Made by a program: the position numbers and the translations under genes
Origin: Pseudomonadota bacterium
GTDB taxonomy: Bacteria > Bdellovibrionota_C > UBA2361 > OMII01
NCBI GenBank assembly: GCA_026390555.1
Contig: JAPLFS010000016.1
Location: forward strand, 1 to 35,955
DNA length: 35,955 nt
Direction of reading: 5' to 3'
Part shown: positions 9,332-21,921 of the stretch, in pieces
How positions within the stretch are numbered: position 1 is the stretch's first letter
How the letters are laid out: every line of letters starts with the position of its first letter
Notes under the pieces: model-generated
Database searches by the model: none
What the model saw: the letters and a program-made list of their open reading frames with translations, nothing else
Told to the model about the DNA's origin: nothing

Positions 9332-9365
9332 CTATTCACACCAGTATAAGCTTGTTGCTGGTTAA
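9332..9365. repeat. 34-bp dispersed repeat, copy 1
   Basis: This 34-bp stretch matches 27520-27553 at 30 of 34 positions, without gaps and in the same orientation. Shared blocks are CTATTCAC, AGTATA, GCTTGT and GCTGGTTAA. Read on the minus strand it contains TATACT, a good -10 hexamer pointing toward rpsL, but no convincing -35. It sits just outside the rpoC terminator. It could be a shared promoter or operator module or a remnant of a duplicated segment. Confidence 0.8.
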
Positions 9366-9383
9366 ACAGATGATTCCGCTGCC

Positions 9384-9427
9384 AATAAAGAAGGGGCGCA
9401 CCTCATTTAAGAGATACGCCCCTCCTT
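9384..9427 (-). terminator. Intrinsic terminator of the rpoBC operon
   Basis: Nineteen nucleotides after the rpoC stop, minus-strand RNA folds into a 17-bp stem (arms 9411-9427 and 9388-9404, three G-U pairs) with a UUAAAU loop. A U-rich tail UUCUUUAUU overlaps and follows the 3' arm. This is a textbook Rho-independent terminator and separates rpoC from the str operon. Confidence 0.88.
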
Positions 9428-9446
9428 CCAGAATCTGGCCCTCTTC

Positions 9447-12400
9447 TTAGAAAAGTCCCTGTAGACTCTCAAGTGAGCTCGGTCCAACCCTGTAGCTCTC
9501 CTGCTGCTTCTTGGTCTCGAGCTCTTCGCCCTCAACCAGAACCTGCCTAGTGTGGTAAATCGATACCCCTGAACCTGCTGGAATCAGCCGACCCATGATA
9601 ACGTTCTCCTTTAGACCACGCAGATAATCGACCCTACCGGATACAGCGGCCTCTGTAAGCACCTTAGTGGTCTCCTGGAAGCTAGCTGCCGAGATAAACG
9701 AATCGGTCGAAAGCGCTGCCTTAGTGATACCAAGGAGCAACGGCTCATAGTTGGCCGGCTGGCCACCTTTAGCAACTACCCTTTGATTCTCTTCGAGCAC
9801 TCTCAGACGATCAATATTGTCACCAATAAGGAACCTACTATCTCCAAACTCGCTTATCTTGACCCTTCTAAGCATCTGACGAACGATAACCTCAATGTGC
9901 TTATCATTGATGCGCACGCCCTGCAGACGGTAAATCTCCTGTACTTCGTTTACTAGGTAGCCAGCCAACGGCTTAACACCTTCGATCCGAAGGATGTCGT
10001 GCGGATTAACCGCTCCGTCGGTAAGAACCTCACCAGCCTTAACACGATCTCCCTTCTGTACAGAGATATGCTTGGTCTTGGCAACAAGGTACTCACGCGC
10101 CTCTCCGAAATCAGGAGTAAGAACGATCTTACGCTTACCGCGAGAATCCTCTCCGAAGTCAACAATGCCATCGACATCGCTGACAACTGCTGGATCCTTC
10201 GGCTTACGGGCCTCAAGCAGCTCTACTACTCGTGGAAGACCACCAGTAATATCCTTGGTCTTCGTCGTAGCACGCTCTCTCTTCGCGATAACGTCACCGG
10301 CGTCGATGTCTGAGTTGTGCTCGACAACTAGACGAATACCTACCGGCAAGTTGTACACACGAGTGTCACCGCTCTCGCCGTGGATCACTAGACGTGGACG
10401 GAGATCGCTGCTCTTGTCCTTAGCCTGAACTATTTCACGCTCTACGAATCCGGTGCGCTCATCTGTGCGCTCCTCCATCGTATACTCGCTTACATCAACC
10501 CACTCAACGCGCCCTGCAAGCTCGCTCAAGATAGGAATCGTAAAGGGATCCCATTCGCTCAAGAGCGCGCCGGCCTTAACTTCCTGCCCATCCTCTACAC
10601 GCAGACGAGCTCCGTATACAAGCTGGTGACGCTCACGCTCACGGCTATCAGTATCATCAATGATGACTATCTCGGTCTTGCGGCTCATTACAACGGATGT
10701 TCCGTCACGACGGCGAGCTAATCGAGCTCCCTCAAGCTTAACCTTTCCAGCATAACGCGACTCAAGTGAAGTAGACTCCGCTCGTCCAAGCGCAGCACCT
10801 CCGATATGGAACGTTCTCATGGTGAGCTGCGTTCCAGGCTCTCCGATCGATTGAGCTGCAATAACTCCAACAGCCTCTCCGATGTTTACGAGATGTCCGC
10901 GTGCAAGATCACGACCGTAACACAACGCGCACACTCCACGCGTAGCCTCACAGGTTAGCACGGATCGAATAAGTATCGTATCGAGCCCAGCTGCCGAGAT
11001 CTTGGCTGCCAAGTCCTCATCGATCTGCTGGTTACGCCCGACAAGGATGTCGTTCGTAACTGGATCACGCACATCCTCTGCGGCTACACGCCCAAGGATG
11101 CGATTCGACAACGACTCGATCTCCTCTCCACCCTCAATAAGGGCTGAGATCTCAAGAGCCTCTACCGTTCCGCAGTCTACCTGAGAAATAATACTGTCTT
11201 GAGCGACATCTACTAACTTACGTGTAAGGTACCCTGAACTCGCTGTCTTTAGCGCCGTATCCGCCAGACCCTTACGAGCTCCGTGCGTTGATACGAAGTA
11301 CTGAAGAACGGTCAGTCCCTCTCTGAGATTGGCCTTAATCGGCTGCTCAATGATAGATCCGTCCGGCTTAGCCATCAGACCCCGCATTCCACCCAGCTGA
11401 CGAATCTGCTGACTGGAACCACGCGCACCTGAATCGGCCATGATAAAGATCGGATTGAATGATGGTCCACGCTTGATCTCACCAGACTCGCTCTTAAACT
11501 CTGTCGACGAGATGGTCGCCATCATGTCTTCAGCTATTCTGTCACCAACATCTGACCAGATGTCGATAACCTTGTTATAGCGCTCTCCAGAGGTAACAAG
11601 ACCTTCACGATACTGGTTGTCGATCTCAGCAACCTTTGAATCAGCGTCTCTGAGAAGTGGCTTCTTACCTTCCGGTATCACCATGTCCTGAACACCGATA
11701 GAGATTCCCGAAATAGTAGCGAAGTAATAACCGTTATCCTTGAGCTTATCAGCCAACAACACGGTCGCCTTATTACCAGCAATACGGAAACACTCATCAA
11801 TAAGCTGCGATATCTCCTTCTTCTTCATGACCTTATTAAAGTTCGAGAACGGGAGAACTCTAGGGCAGAGATGATAAAGCAACGAACGACCTACGGTTGT
11901 CGCAATGAGCTCGCCATCAATCCTGCACCGAATCTTGGCCTGAAGATGGGTCTCGCCTGACTGCCAAGCCAACCATACTTCATCAGTGTTCGAGTAAACT
12001 TTATTCTCTCCTAGAGCAAAGGGGCGCTCCCTAGTCATATAGTAAAGCCCAAGAACGATGTCCTGCGAGGGCACTATAATCGGTTTTCCGTTCGCTGGAC
12101 TTAGGATGTTATTGGTAGACATCATAAGCACGCGAGACTCAACCTGAGCCTCTACAGAGAGCGGAACGTGAACGGCCATCTGGTCACCGTCGAAGTCGGC
12201 GTTAAACGCCGTACAAACAAGGGGGTGAAGTTGAATAGCCTTTCCTTCTATTAGTATAGGCTCAAAGGCCTGAATACCAAGACGGTGGAGCGTTGGAGCT
12301 CGGTTCAAAAGAACAGGATGCTCACGGATAACCTCATCGAGGATATCCCAAACAACCGGCTTCTCTTTTTCAACCATCTTCTTGGCGCTCTTGATCGTAG

Positions 12401-13574
12401 TTACATAACCACGCTCTTCGAGCTTGTTGTAGATAAAGGGCTTAAAGAGCTCTAGAGCCATCTTCTTAGGAAGACCGCACTGGTGCAACCGTAGCTCAGG
12501 ACCAACCACGATTACCGAACGACCGGAATAGTCGACACGTTTACCGAGCAGGTTCTGACGGAAACGACCACCCTTTCCCTTGAGCATATCGCTCAACGAC
12601 TTAAGTGGACGCTTGTTCGGGCCGGTGATAGTTCTACCACGACGTCCGTTATCAAAGAGCGCATCAACCGACTCTTGAAGCATACGCTTCTCGTTACGGA
12701 TGATAATATCTGGAGCATTGAGCTCAAGCAGTCTCTTAAGACGGTTATTTCTATTTATCACACGACGGTAAAGATCGTTCAGATCCGAGGTAGCAAAACG
12801 ACCACCATCGAGCGGAACAAGGGGACGCAGATCCGGTGGAATAACCGGAACTACGGTCAGGATCATCCACTCAGGACGGTTGCTACTCTGCTGGAATGAT
12901 GTCAGCACCTTAAGACGCTTAGAAAGCTTCTTCTTCTTAGCCTCGGAGGTAACCTCCTTGATCTCTTCACGCAGCTCTGCGCAGAGTGGGTCAACATCTA
13001 TAGCCTTGAGCAGGCTCAATACAGCCTCGGCACCCATGCCGGCATCGAAGCCCGCGCCGAACTCCTCACGAGCCGTACGGAATTCACGCTCAGTGAGTAA
13101 CTCGCCCATTTTTAGATTGGTCTTGCCAGAATCGGTAACGATATAGCTCTCAAAGTAGAGCACCTTCTCGAGATCACGCAACGTAAGGTCGAGGATGTTA
13201 CCGATACGGCTCGGCAAGCTCTTGAGGAACCAGATATGAGCAACTGGACACGCCAGATCGATATGCCCCATACGCTCACGTCGAACCTTCGACTGAATTA
13301 CCTCAACACCGCACTTCTCGCACACCACGCCACGATGACGGAGACGCTTATACTTACCACATATACACTCATAGTCCTTAACTGGTCCGAATATCTTAGC
13401 GCAAAAAAGGCCGTCCCTTTCTGGCTTAAGAGTTCGGTAGTTAATGGTCTCTGGCTTCGTTACCTCGCCAAATGACCAACCACGAATCCTCTCTGGACTC
13501 GCCAACGCAATCTTCATTGCGTTGAACTTAATTGGATTCTTTGGTCGTTCAAACAAACTAAATAAGTCGTCCAT
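9447..13574 (-). CDS. rpoC: RNA polymerase beta' subunit
   Basis: This is the catalytic clamp subunit of RNA polymerase. The 1375-residue protein has the N-terminal zinc ribbon CxC...CxxC (C70, C72, C85, C88), the active-site NADFDGDQ with D460, D462 and D464, and a second zinc site including [15 protein letters not shown]. Trigger-loop/bridge-helix sequences [22 protein letters not shown] are present. A large trigger-loop insert (residues roughly 970-1130, rich in lipoyl-like barrel sequence) is present, as in Gram-negative lineages. The numbering of the catalytic residues matches E. coli. A GAGGGAG Shine-Dalgarno precedes the ATG, 43 nt after rpoB. Confidence 0.98.
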   Translation of the reverse strand: MDDLFSLFERPKNPIKFNAMKIALASPERIRGWSFGEVTKPETINYRTLKPERDGLFCAKIFGPVKDYECICGKYKRLRHRGVVCEKCGVEVIQSKVRRERMGHIDLACPVAHIWFLKSLPSRIGNILDLTLRDLEKVLYFESYIVTDSGKTNLKMGELLTEREFRTAREEFGAGFDAGMGAEAVLSLLKAIDVDPLCAELREEIKEVTSEAKKKKLSKRLKVLTSFQQSSNRPEWMILTVVPVIPPDLRPLVPLDGGRFATSDLNDLYRRVINRNNRLKRLLELNAPDIIIRNEKRMLQESVDALFDNGRRGRTITGPNKRPLKSLSDMLKGKGGRFRQNLLGKRVDYSGRSVIVVGPELRLHQCGLPKKMALELFKPFIYNKLEERGYVTTIKSAKKMVEKEKPVVWDILDEVIREHPVLLNRAPTLHRLGIQAFEPILIEGKAIQLHPLVCTAFNADFDGDQMAVHVPLSVEAQVESRVLMMSTNNILSPANGKPIIVPSQDIVLGLYYMTRERPFALGENKVYSNTDEVWLAWQSGETHLQAKIRCRIDGELIATTVGRSLLYHLCPRVLPFSNFNKVMKKKEISQLIDECFRIAGNKATVLLADKLKDNGYYFATISGISIGVQDMVIPEGKKPLLRDADSKVAEIDNQYREGLVTSGERYNKVIDIWSDVGDRIAEDMMATISSTEFKSESGEIKRGPSFNPIFIMADSGARGSSQQIRQLGGMRGLMAKPDGSIIEQPIKANLREGLTVLQYFVSTHGARKGLADTALKTASSGYLTRKLVDVAQDSIISQVDCGTVEALEISALIEGGEEIESLSNRILGRVAAEDVRDPVTNDILVGRNQQIDEDLAAKISAAGLDTILIRSVLTCEATRGVCALCYGRDLARGHLVNIGEAVGVIAAQSIGEPGTQLTMRTFHIGGAALGRAESTSLESRYAGKVKLEGARLARRRDGTSVVMSRKTEIVIIDDTDSRERERHQLVYGARLRVEDGQEVKAGALLSEWDPFTIPILSELAGRVEWVDVSEYTMEERTDERTGFVEREIVQAKDKSSDLRPRLVIHGESGDTRVYNLPVGIRLVVEHNSDIDAGDVIAKRERATTKTKDITGGLPRVVELLEARKPKDPAVVSDVDGIVDFGEDSRGKRKIVLTPDFGEAREYLVAKTKHISVQKGDRVKAGEVLTDGAVNPHDILRIEGVKPLAGYLVNEVQEIYRLQGVRINDKHIEVIVRQMLRRVKISEFGDSRFLIGDNIDRLRVLEENQRVVAKGGQPANYEPLLLGITKAALSTDSFISAASFQETTKVLTEAAVSGRVDYLRGLKENVIMGRLIPAGSGVSIYHTRQVLVEGEELETKKQQESYRVGPSSLESLQGLF

Positions 13575-13617
13575 GTGTCTCCCTCAATTGAAACTAGTGG
13601 CGGCTGCCGTCTAAATA

Positions 13618-18078
<4,461 letters not shown>

Positions 18079-18099
18079 ACGTTAAGTGACTTTAAAGGC

Positions 18100-18148
18100 A
18101 AAAAGCTCATAGCACCCTCCACGATAGTGAGGAGGGTGTCAAATGAGC
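18100..18148 (-). terminator. Attenuator-like terminator just upstream of rpoB
   Basis: In minus-strand RNA an outer stem GCUCAU/AUGAGC (18143-18148 with 18105-18110) encloses an 8-bp stem CACCCUCC/GGAGGGUG (18131-18138 with 18113-18120), followed directly by UUUUU. It lies inside the presumed rplJL-rpoBC transcript, 22 nt before the rpoB start, so it must be leaky or regulated. It is comparable in position to the E. coli rplL-rpoB attenuator. Confidence 0.75.
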
Positions 18149-18401
18149 CAATTACGCCTATACATCCTCGCATCGGTCAAGTTGCCGCAAGGAACTCGAC
18201 TGATGGCTTAGGACAACAAACGGTATGAGCCGGAATGTCTCATTCTCAAGAGAATCAATGACCAAAAAGCGTAGAGCTCTCGCTAACTTAAGGTCAATAT
18301 AATTCTTCTTGATGATCGACAATCCCGATGCTCCTACCTAGCAATACACCCCCAAGGACACAACCCAAAAGTTGGGCCCTTGAGAGATAGGCTAACTTCA
18401 T

Positions 18402-18429
18402 GGTCGGGAGAGGTTACCCTCCCCCGACC
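18402..18429 (-). promoter_or_regulatory. 12-bp hairpin with GUAA tetraloop in rplL-rpoB spacer
   Basis: Minus-strand RNA pairs GGUCGGGGGAGG with CCUCUCCCGACC (one G-U) around a GUAA loop of the stable GNRA class. The plus-strand equivalent would contain an A-C mismatch, so the fold suits the operon mRNA. No U-run follows. Candidate RNase III processing site or 3'-end stabiliser for the rplL message. Confidence 0.65.
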
Positions 18430-18444
18430 TAGCGTTCTCATGGC

Positions 18445-18488
18445 CGGCGCTTAAAGAGATCTGCTTTCACATCTCTCTCAAAGCGCCG
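18445..18488 (-). promoter_or_regulatory. Long hairpin just downstream of rplL
   Basis: Starting 20 nt after the rplL stop, CGGCGCUU pairs with AAGCGCCG (8 bp) and an inner AGAGAU/AUCUCU helix (6 bp) forms after a small asymmetric internal loop. It has no U-tail. It probably protects or defines a processed 3' end of the ribosomal-protein message. Confidence 0.6.
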
Positions 18489-18508
18489 TTAAAGCTTGAG
18501 AAGCGAGC

Positions 18509-18901
18509 TTACTTGAGGCTAGCCTTGGCGCCAGCTTCCTTGAGCTTCTTAAGAAACTCCTCAGCATCAGCCTTAGCAACACCCTCTTTGACGAGCTTTG
18601 GAGCTGCGTCAACGAGGTCTTTAGCCTCCTTAAGGCCAAGTCCGGTGATCTCGCGAACAACCTTAATCACCTTAACTTTCTCAGCACCGGTCTCATCAAG
18701 CATAATGGTGAACTCGGTCTTCTCTTCTACAGCAGCAGCTGCAGGAGCAGACCCAGTAGCCATCATTGCTACGGGAGCCGCAGCACTAACGCCAAGCTCC
18801 TCTTCTAGCTTCTTTACCATCTTTGCAGCCTCCAACAGGGACATACCCTTGATGAAATCTACAACGCCGTCGAACGTATACGATCCAGACGCTTCAGACA
18901 T
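18509..18901 (-). CDS. rplL: 50S ribosomal protein L7/L12
   Basis: L7/L12 forms the flexible ribosomal stalk that recruits translational GTPases. I place the start at the ATG complementary to 18899-18901 ([13 protein letters not shown]), because AAAGGAG lies 7 nt upstream. A start 27 nt earlier would begin MCRLERSKT and place that Shine-Dalgarno inside the gene. The 130-residue product has an N-terminal dimerisation/L10-binding domain, an Ala-rich hinge (about 40-60) and the C-terminal factor-binding domain with [22 protein letters not shown]. It lies 64 nt after rplJ and is followed by the 430-nt hairpin-rich spacer. Confidence 0.97.
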   Translation of the reverse strand: MSEASGSYTFDGVVDFIKGMSLLEAAKMVKKLEEELGVSAAAPVAMMATGSAPAAAAVEEKTEFTIMLDETGAEKVKVIKVVREITGLGLKEAKDLVDAAPKLVKEGVAKADAEEFLKKLKEAGAKASLK

Positions 18902-18965
18902 GGTTTTACTCCTTTCCAAACGACACAACTAAAATTAACTAAGCAACCCTTATCCAACTACCTCA

Positions 18966-19526
18966 TTATGCGGCAGCTGAATCCCCTCCGAGCTTCTTCC
19001 TATAGGCCTCAATTGACCTAACAACCTGCCCCGCTGGCTCCGAGAGAACTCGGACCAATTGCGTAGCAGGTGTGGAAATTAGGTTCAGCAACATAGCGAA
19101 CGTCTCATTTCTGCCAGGCATCTTCGATAACGAATCAACCCCTGCAGCATCGACGTATGCACCATCTAGCCAACACCCCTTCACTCGAAATAGTTCATTG
19201 CTCTTGGCAAACCCTGCGAGCACCTTAGTCGGTGCGATCGGATCACTGTCCGATGTAATTACCAGGGTTGGTCCGTTGATAGTTGCCAGGAATCTATCAA
19301 CCTCAGACTGCTTAGCTGCTCGGCCTCCTTCAACCTTAGCTACGGCTAGGCGGGCTAAGGTATTACGAACGACCTTTCCGTTTGCGCCAACTTTGCGCAA
19401 CTCGCGGCGAAGATTCGTCATCTTTGCAACGGAAAGTCCACGGAAATCGGCGCAAATAGCCACCTGGGCATTTGTGAAATTGTCTACGAGCTTCTCAAGC
19501 TCAACCAGTTTTACAGCTTTTTCCAT
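18966..19526 (-). CDS. rplJ: 50S ribosomal protein L10
   Basis: L10 anchors the L7/L12 dimers to 23S rRNA. The 186-residue protein has the N-terminal FTNAQVAICADFRGLSVAKMTNLRRELRK segment and NTLARLAV, typical of L10. The C-terminal alpha-helix (RVLSEPAGQVVRSIEAYRKK) would bind L12 dimers. AAGGAG lies 8 nt before the ATG. The gap to rplA is only 26 nt, too short for an E. coli-style L10 leader; any autoregulatory site must lie elsewhere, possibly before rplA. Confidence 0.96.
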   Translation of the reverse strand: MEKAVKLVELEKLVDNFTNAQVAICADFRGLSVAKMTNLRRELRKVGANGKVVRNTLARLAVAKVEGGRAAKQSEVDRFLATINGPTLVITSDSDPIAPTKVLAGFAKSNELFRVKGCWLDGAYVDAAGVDSLSKMPGRNETFAMLLNLISTPATQLVRVLSEPAGQVVRSIEAYRKKLGGDSAAA

Positions 19527-19552
19527 GACTAAAACTCCTTATGCCCCACCAA

Positions 19553-20254
19553 TTACGCCCTGAGCGCCGATACATCTACCGCTATCCCTGGCCCCATTGT
19601 AAGGGCTATAGAAGCTGACTGAATGTATACACCCTTACTCGTCGATGGCTTTGATCTGTTGAGCGCACCGAAGAGCGCTTGAATGTTCTCGAGTATCTTT
19701 ACCCCACCAAAGGAGGCCTTTCCTACTGAGGCGTGCACGACTCCAACCTTATCAACGCGATACTCAGCGCGCCCAGCCTTGACCGATTTTACCGTCTCTG
19801 AAATATCGAATGTTACGGTGCCGATCTTAGGTGATGGCATCAAACCACGTGGTCCAAGCAGCTTTCCGACCTTACCAACCTGCGCCATCATGTCAGGTGT
19901 TGCGATAACGCTATCAAAGTCAAAAAATCCGCCCTTGATCTTTTCTACTAGATCATCACCGCCAACGAAGTCCGCGCCAGCATCAGTTGCATTCTTAGCC
20001 TTCTCGCCCTTTGCGAATACCAGAACGCGCACGTTCCTTCCAAGTCCGTGTGGAAGAGAGATCGAGCCACGTACGTTCTGATCAGCCTTCTTAGGATCAA
20101 CTCCGAGGCGAACAGCGACATCGACCGTCTCATCGAACTTAGCCGAAGCGGTGCTGGCAACTACCTGGCAGGCTTCCTCCAAGTTGTACAACTTGTCGGC
20201 CTCTACCTTGGTTCGCTGAGCTTTAATACGTTTGCCTTCTTTTCTACGCGCCAT
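19553..20254 (-). CDS. rplA: 50S ribosomal protein L1
   Basis: L1 forms the mobile stalk at the E site and is a translational repressor of its own operon in many bacteria. I choose the ATG at 20252-20254 ([13 protein letters not shown]); the frame can be extended two codons to a TTG at 20260, which is less likely. The 233-residue product contains [32 protein letters not shown] and the [14 protein letters not shown] loop, both diagnostic. The ribosome-binding site is weak. It is preceded by a 162-nt spacer with a promoter and a structured leader, described separately. Confidence 0.96.
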   Translation of the reverse strand: MARRKEGKRIKAQRTKVEADKLYNLEEACQVVASTASAKFDETVDVAVRLGVDPKKADQNVRGSISLPHGLGRNVRVLVFAKGEKAKNATDAGADFVGGDDLVEKIKGGFFDFDSVIATPDMMAQVGKVGKLLGPRGLMPSPKIGTVTFDISETVKSVKAGRAEYRVDKVGVVHASVGKASFGGVKILENIQALFGALNRSKPSTSKGVYIQSASIALTMGPGIAVDVSALRA

Positions 20255-20376
20255 AACCAAAACTTAAAAGACTTAACTAAATTTGTTTTCTGTATAATGC
20301 CGACTCACCTGTTTGGTGAGCCCTGCGGGGTGTTACGCCCAGTTCCTTAAGGGCTTAGTCCATCAAAGGAGGCGAA
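20255..20376 (-). promoter_or_regulatory. Structured leader before rplA, possible L1 or L10 control site
   Basis: This is the region between the candidate promoter and rplA. It includes CUCACC/GGUGAG (6 bp) and a GCCC/GGGC stem around AAGCCCUUAAGGAACUGGGC, with several G/C-rich alternative pairings. Leaders of this size before rplA or rplJ commonly bind L1 or L10. I cannot recognise a definitive L1 or kink-turn motif, so assignment to either is inference. Confidence 0.4.
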
Positions 20377-20405
20377 AGATTAGGGATTTACCCACAATAA
20401 GTCAA
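20377..20405 (-). promoter_or_regulatory. Near-consensus sigma70 promoter between rplK and rplA
   Basis: On the minus strand TTGACT (20400-20405) is followed by a 17-nt spacer and TAATCT (20377-20382). This is the best promoter match I found in the ribosomal-protein region. It starts just downstream of the rplK stop at 20417 and would transcribe rplA-rplJ-rplL independently of secE-nusG-rplK, with a leader of about 115 nt. Confidence 0.6.
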
Positions 20406-20416
20406 TATCCCCAGCC

Positions 20417-20842
20417 CTAATTGATTACATCAACACCCATACTACGTGCAGTTCCAGCTACAATTTTGAATGCAGCCTCATCGTCGTAGCAGTTCAGATC
20501 GGACATCTTCTGCTTTGCAATCTCATAGACCTGCGCCTTTGTGAGCTGCCCTACCTTATCCTTGTTCGGAATAGCAGAGCCCTTCTCAAGCTTAAGGGTC
20601 TTCTTAATCAGGTAGGAAACTGGTGGAGTCTTTAGCTCAAAGGTAAATGAACGGTCCTTAAAAACTGTAATAACAACAGGGACTACCTCGCCCTGCTGCT
20701 TCTGAGTTCTGGCATTAAACTGCTTACAGAACTCCATGATATTAACGCCATGTTGACCAAGAACAGGCCCGATCGGAGGAGCTGGATTAGCCTGACCACC
20801 GGAAACTTGCAACTTAATAAGGGTACTAATCTCTTTTGCCAT
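20417..20842 (-). CDS. rplK: 50S ribosomal protein L11
   Basis: L11 forms the GTPase-associated centre base with 23S rRNA and is needed for RelA activation by uncharged tRNA. The 141-residue product has [33 protein letters not shown], with the conserved proline-rich N-terminal segment that also binds thiopeptides, and a C-terminal rRNA-binding domain ending [10 protein letters not shown]. Standard length. It lies 58 nt after nusG and before a new promoter upstream of rplA. Confidence 0.98.
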   Translation of the reverse strand: MAKEISTLIKLQVSGGQANPAPPIGPVLGQHGVNIMEFCKQFNARTQKQQGEVVPVVITVFKDRSFTFELKTPPVSYLIKKTLKLEKGSAIPNKDKVGQLTKAQVYEIAKQKMSDLNCYDDEAAFKIVAGTARSMGVDVIN

Positions 20843-20900
20843 CTGAACACCTATAACTACTAAATCTTAAAACTAAAGGTTACCTAATATTAACAAGACG

Positions 20901-21452
20901 TTAGGACTTTTCAACTTGCATAAAATCGAGCTCAACTGGAGTAGCACGACCGAAGATGCTGATCAACACCTTGACCTTGCCCTTCTCTGGCCGCACCTCC
21001 TCGATAGTTCCATTGAACTCGGCAAACGGTCCGTCTATAACCTTTACGGCATCACCCTGCTCAAAGTTCATCTTAGACCGGGGCGAAGCAGCGCCCTCCT
21101 CAACCTGGCTAAATACGCGCTGAGCCTCCTCCTCTGAGATCGGTTGCGGGCTAGTGGCATCCCCTACAAAGCCGTTGATCTTGGGGGTTTCTTTGACTAA
21201 ATGCCACGTCTCCTCGTTCAACACCATCTGAACAAGGATGTAGCCTGGAAAGAATTTGCGGGTGGAGGATCTCTTCTGTCCCTTAACCAGCTCCACAACG
21301 GTCTCCTGCGGGACGTGAACCTCCCCAAAGAGGTGAGTAAGTTTGTTCAAGCGGATCCTCTCCTCGAGGGCCTGCTTGGCCTTCATCTCAAAGCCTGCAT
21401 AGGCCTGAACGACGTACCAATTTAACTTCTGTTCAGTCGAGATCGTTTCCAT
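20901..21452 (-). CDS. nusG: Transcription elongation/antitermination factor NusG
   Basis: NusG binds the RNA polymerase clamp, suppresses pausing and links polymerase to S10 or Rho. The 183-residue product has the NGN domain (about 9-110; NWYVVQAYAGFEMKAKQALEER, then KFFPGYILVQM) and a C-terminal KOW domain (about 131-180) with QGDAVKVIDGPFAEFNGTIEEV. Length and order match ordinary NusG, not the RfaH paralogue. AGGAAG precedes the ATG. It lies between secE and rplK, the ancestral arrangement. Confidence 0.97.
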   Translation of the reverse strand: METISTEQKLNWYVVQAYAGFEMKAKQALEERIRLNKLTHLFGEVHVPQETVVELVKGQKRSSTRKFFPGYILVQMVLNEETWHLVKETPKINGFVGDATSPQPISEEEAQRVFSQVEEGAASPRSKMNFEQGDAVKVIDGPFAEFNGTIEEVRPEKGKVKVLISIFGRATPVELDFMQVEKS

Positions 21453-21496
21453 AAAGCTTCCTATCTAGCCACTGCTTGTCTAAACCGACTATTCGT

Positions 21497-21718
21497 CTAG
21501 CCGACTATCTCTGTCATAAGCCAGTTAAACGTGAGATCCATAACGAAAAGACACATAGAAATAAATACGATAATTAGTAAAACTACCCCAGTTAATCGTG
21601 TTGCTTCCTGACGGGTCGGAGTGTGAACCTTCTTCAGCTCACCAACGCTCTCGGAGATATACGCCGAACTGCGCGCAATGATTGAACCTGACGAAGACCC
21701 GGCGCCCTTTCCGCTCAT
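21497..21718 (-). CDS. secE: Preprotein translocase subunit SecE
   Basis: SecE clamps SecY in the SecYEG channel of the inner membrane. The 73-residue protein has a Ser/Gly-rich start, an amphipathic region with SVGELKKVHTPTRQEATRLT and one C-terminal transmembrane helix (about 43-66, GVVLLIIVFISMCLFVMDLTFNWL). That is the minimal single-span form found outside the three-span E. coli type. AAGGAT lies about 8 nt before the ATG. It precedes nusG by 44 nt. Confidence 0.93.
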   Translation of the reverse strand: MSGKGAGSSSGSIIARSSAYISESVGELKKVHTPTRQEATRLTGVVLLIIVFISMCLFVMDLTFNWLMTEIVG

Positions 21719-21921
21719 GCTAAATCCTTAATTAGATCAATACGTTGCACAAAAAGAAGCCCATCATCTAAGCAGTCCTAGCTGACTAGCAACCGGCTCT
21801 GCACCTGACAGTAATGGCAACGAGTATCCACTTGCCTGCGTTCACTAGCTGCAAACACAGAGTTCGAAAATCCGACCCTATCAGAAATTAGGTAGCCGAG
21901 CAAACAGGCGCGCATTCCTTT
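21719..21921 (-). other. sufD-secE spacer, no gene; weak promoter candidate
   Basis: No reading frame or tRNA is present in these 203 nt, although in many genomes tRNA-Trp lies here. A weak minus-strand promoter can be drawn (TTGCTA, 16-nt spacer, TAGATG) upstream of secE. No intrinsic terminator is visible after sufD, so read-through from suf into secE-nusG cannot be excluded. Confidence 0.4.

Larger units (their letters stand above)
8793..9383 (-). other. Structured ~590-nt upstream region/leader of the str operon
   Basis: I see no credible gene on either strand here. In the direction of rpsL it contains several stem-loops: 9127-9160 (AAGATG/CATCTT with an inner ACCG/CGGT), 9071-9094 (GCACC.AGC/GCT.GGTGC), 8953-8973 (10 bp with one G-G mismatch) and 8884-8903 (8 bp, UAAU loop). 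The region also holds a candidate promoter (9271-9299) and one copy of a 34-bp repeat (9332-9365). It is most likely a long 5' leader, but an independent small RNA is possible. I could not match it to RNase P, tmRNA, 6S or SRP RNA. Confidence 0.5.
18079..18508 (-). other. 430-nt rplL-rpoB spacer, three strong hairpins, no gene
   Basis: No credible reading frame is present on either strand. In transcript order after the rplL stop it holds a two-part hairpin at 18445-18488, a 12-bp hairpin with a GUAA tetraloop at 18402-18429, and a two-tier hairpin followed by U5 at 18100-18148 just before rpoB. In E. coli the corresponding spacer carries an attenuator and an RNase III site, so the layout suggests differential expression of L7/L12 and RNA polymerase. 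No strong promoter was found inside it. Confidence 0.75.
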
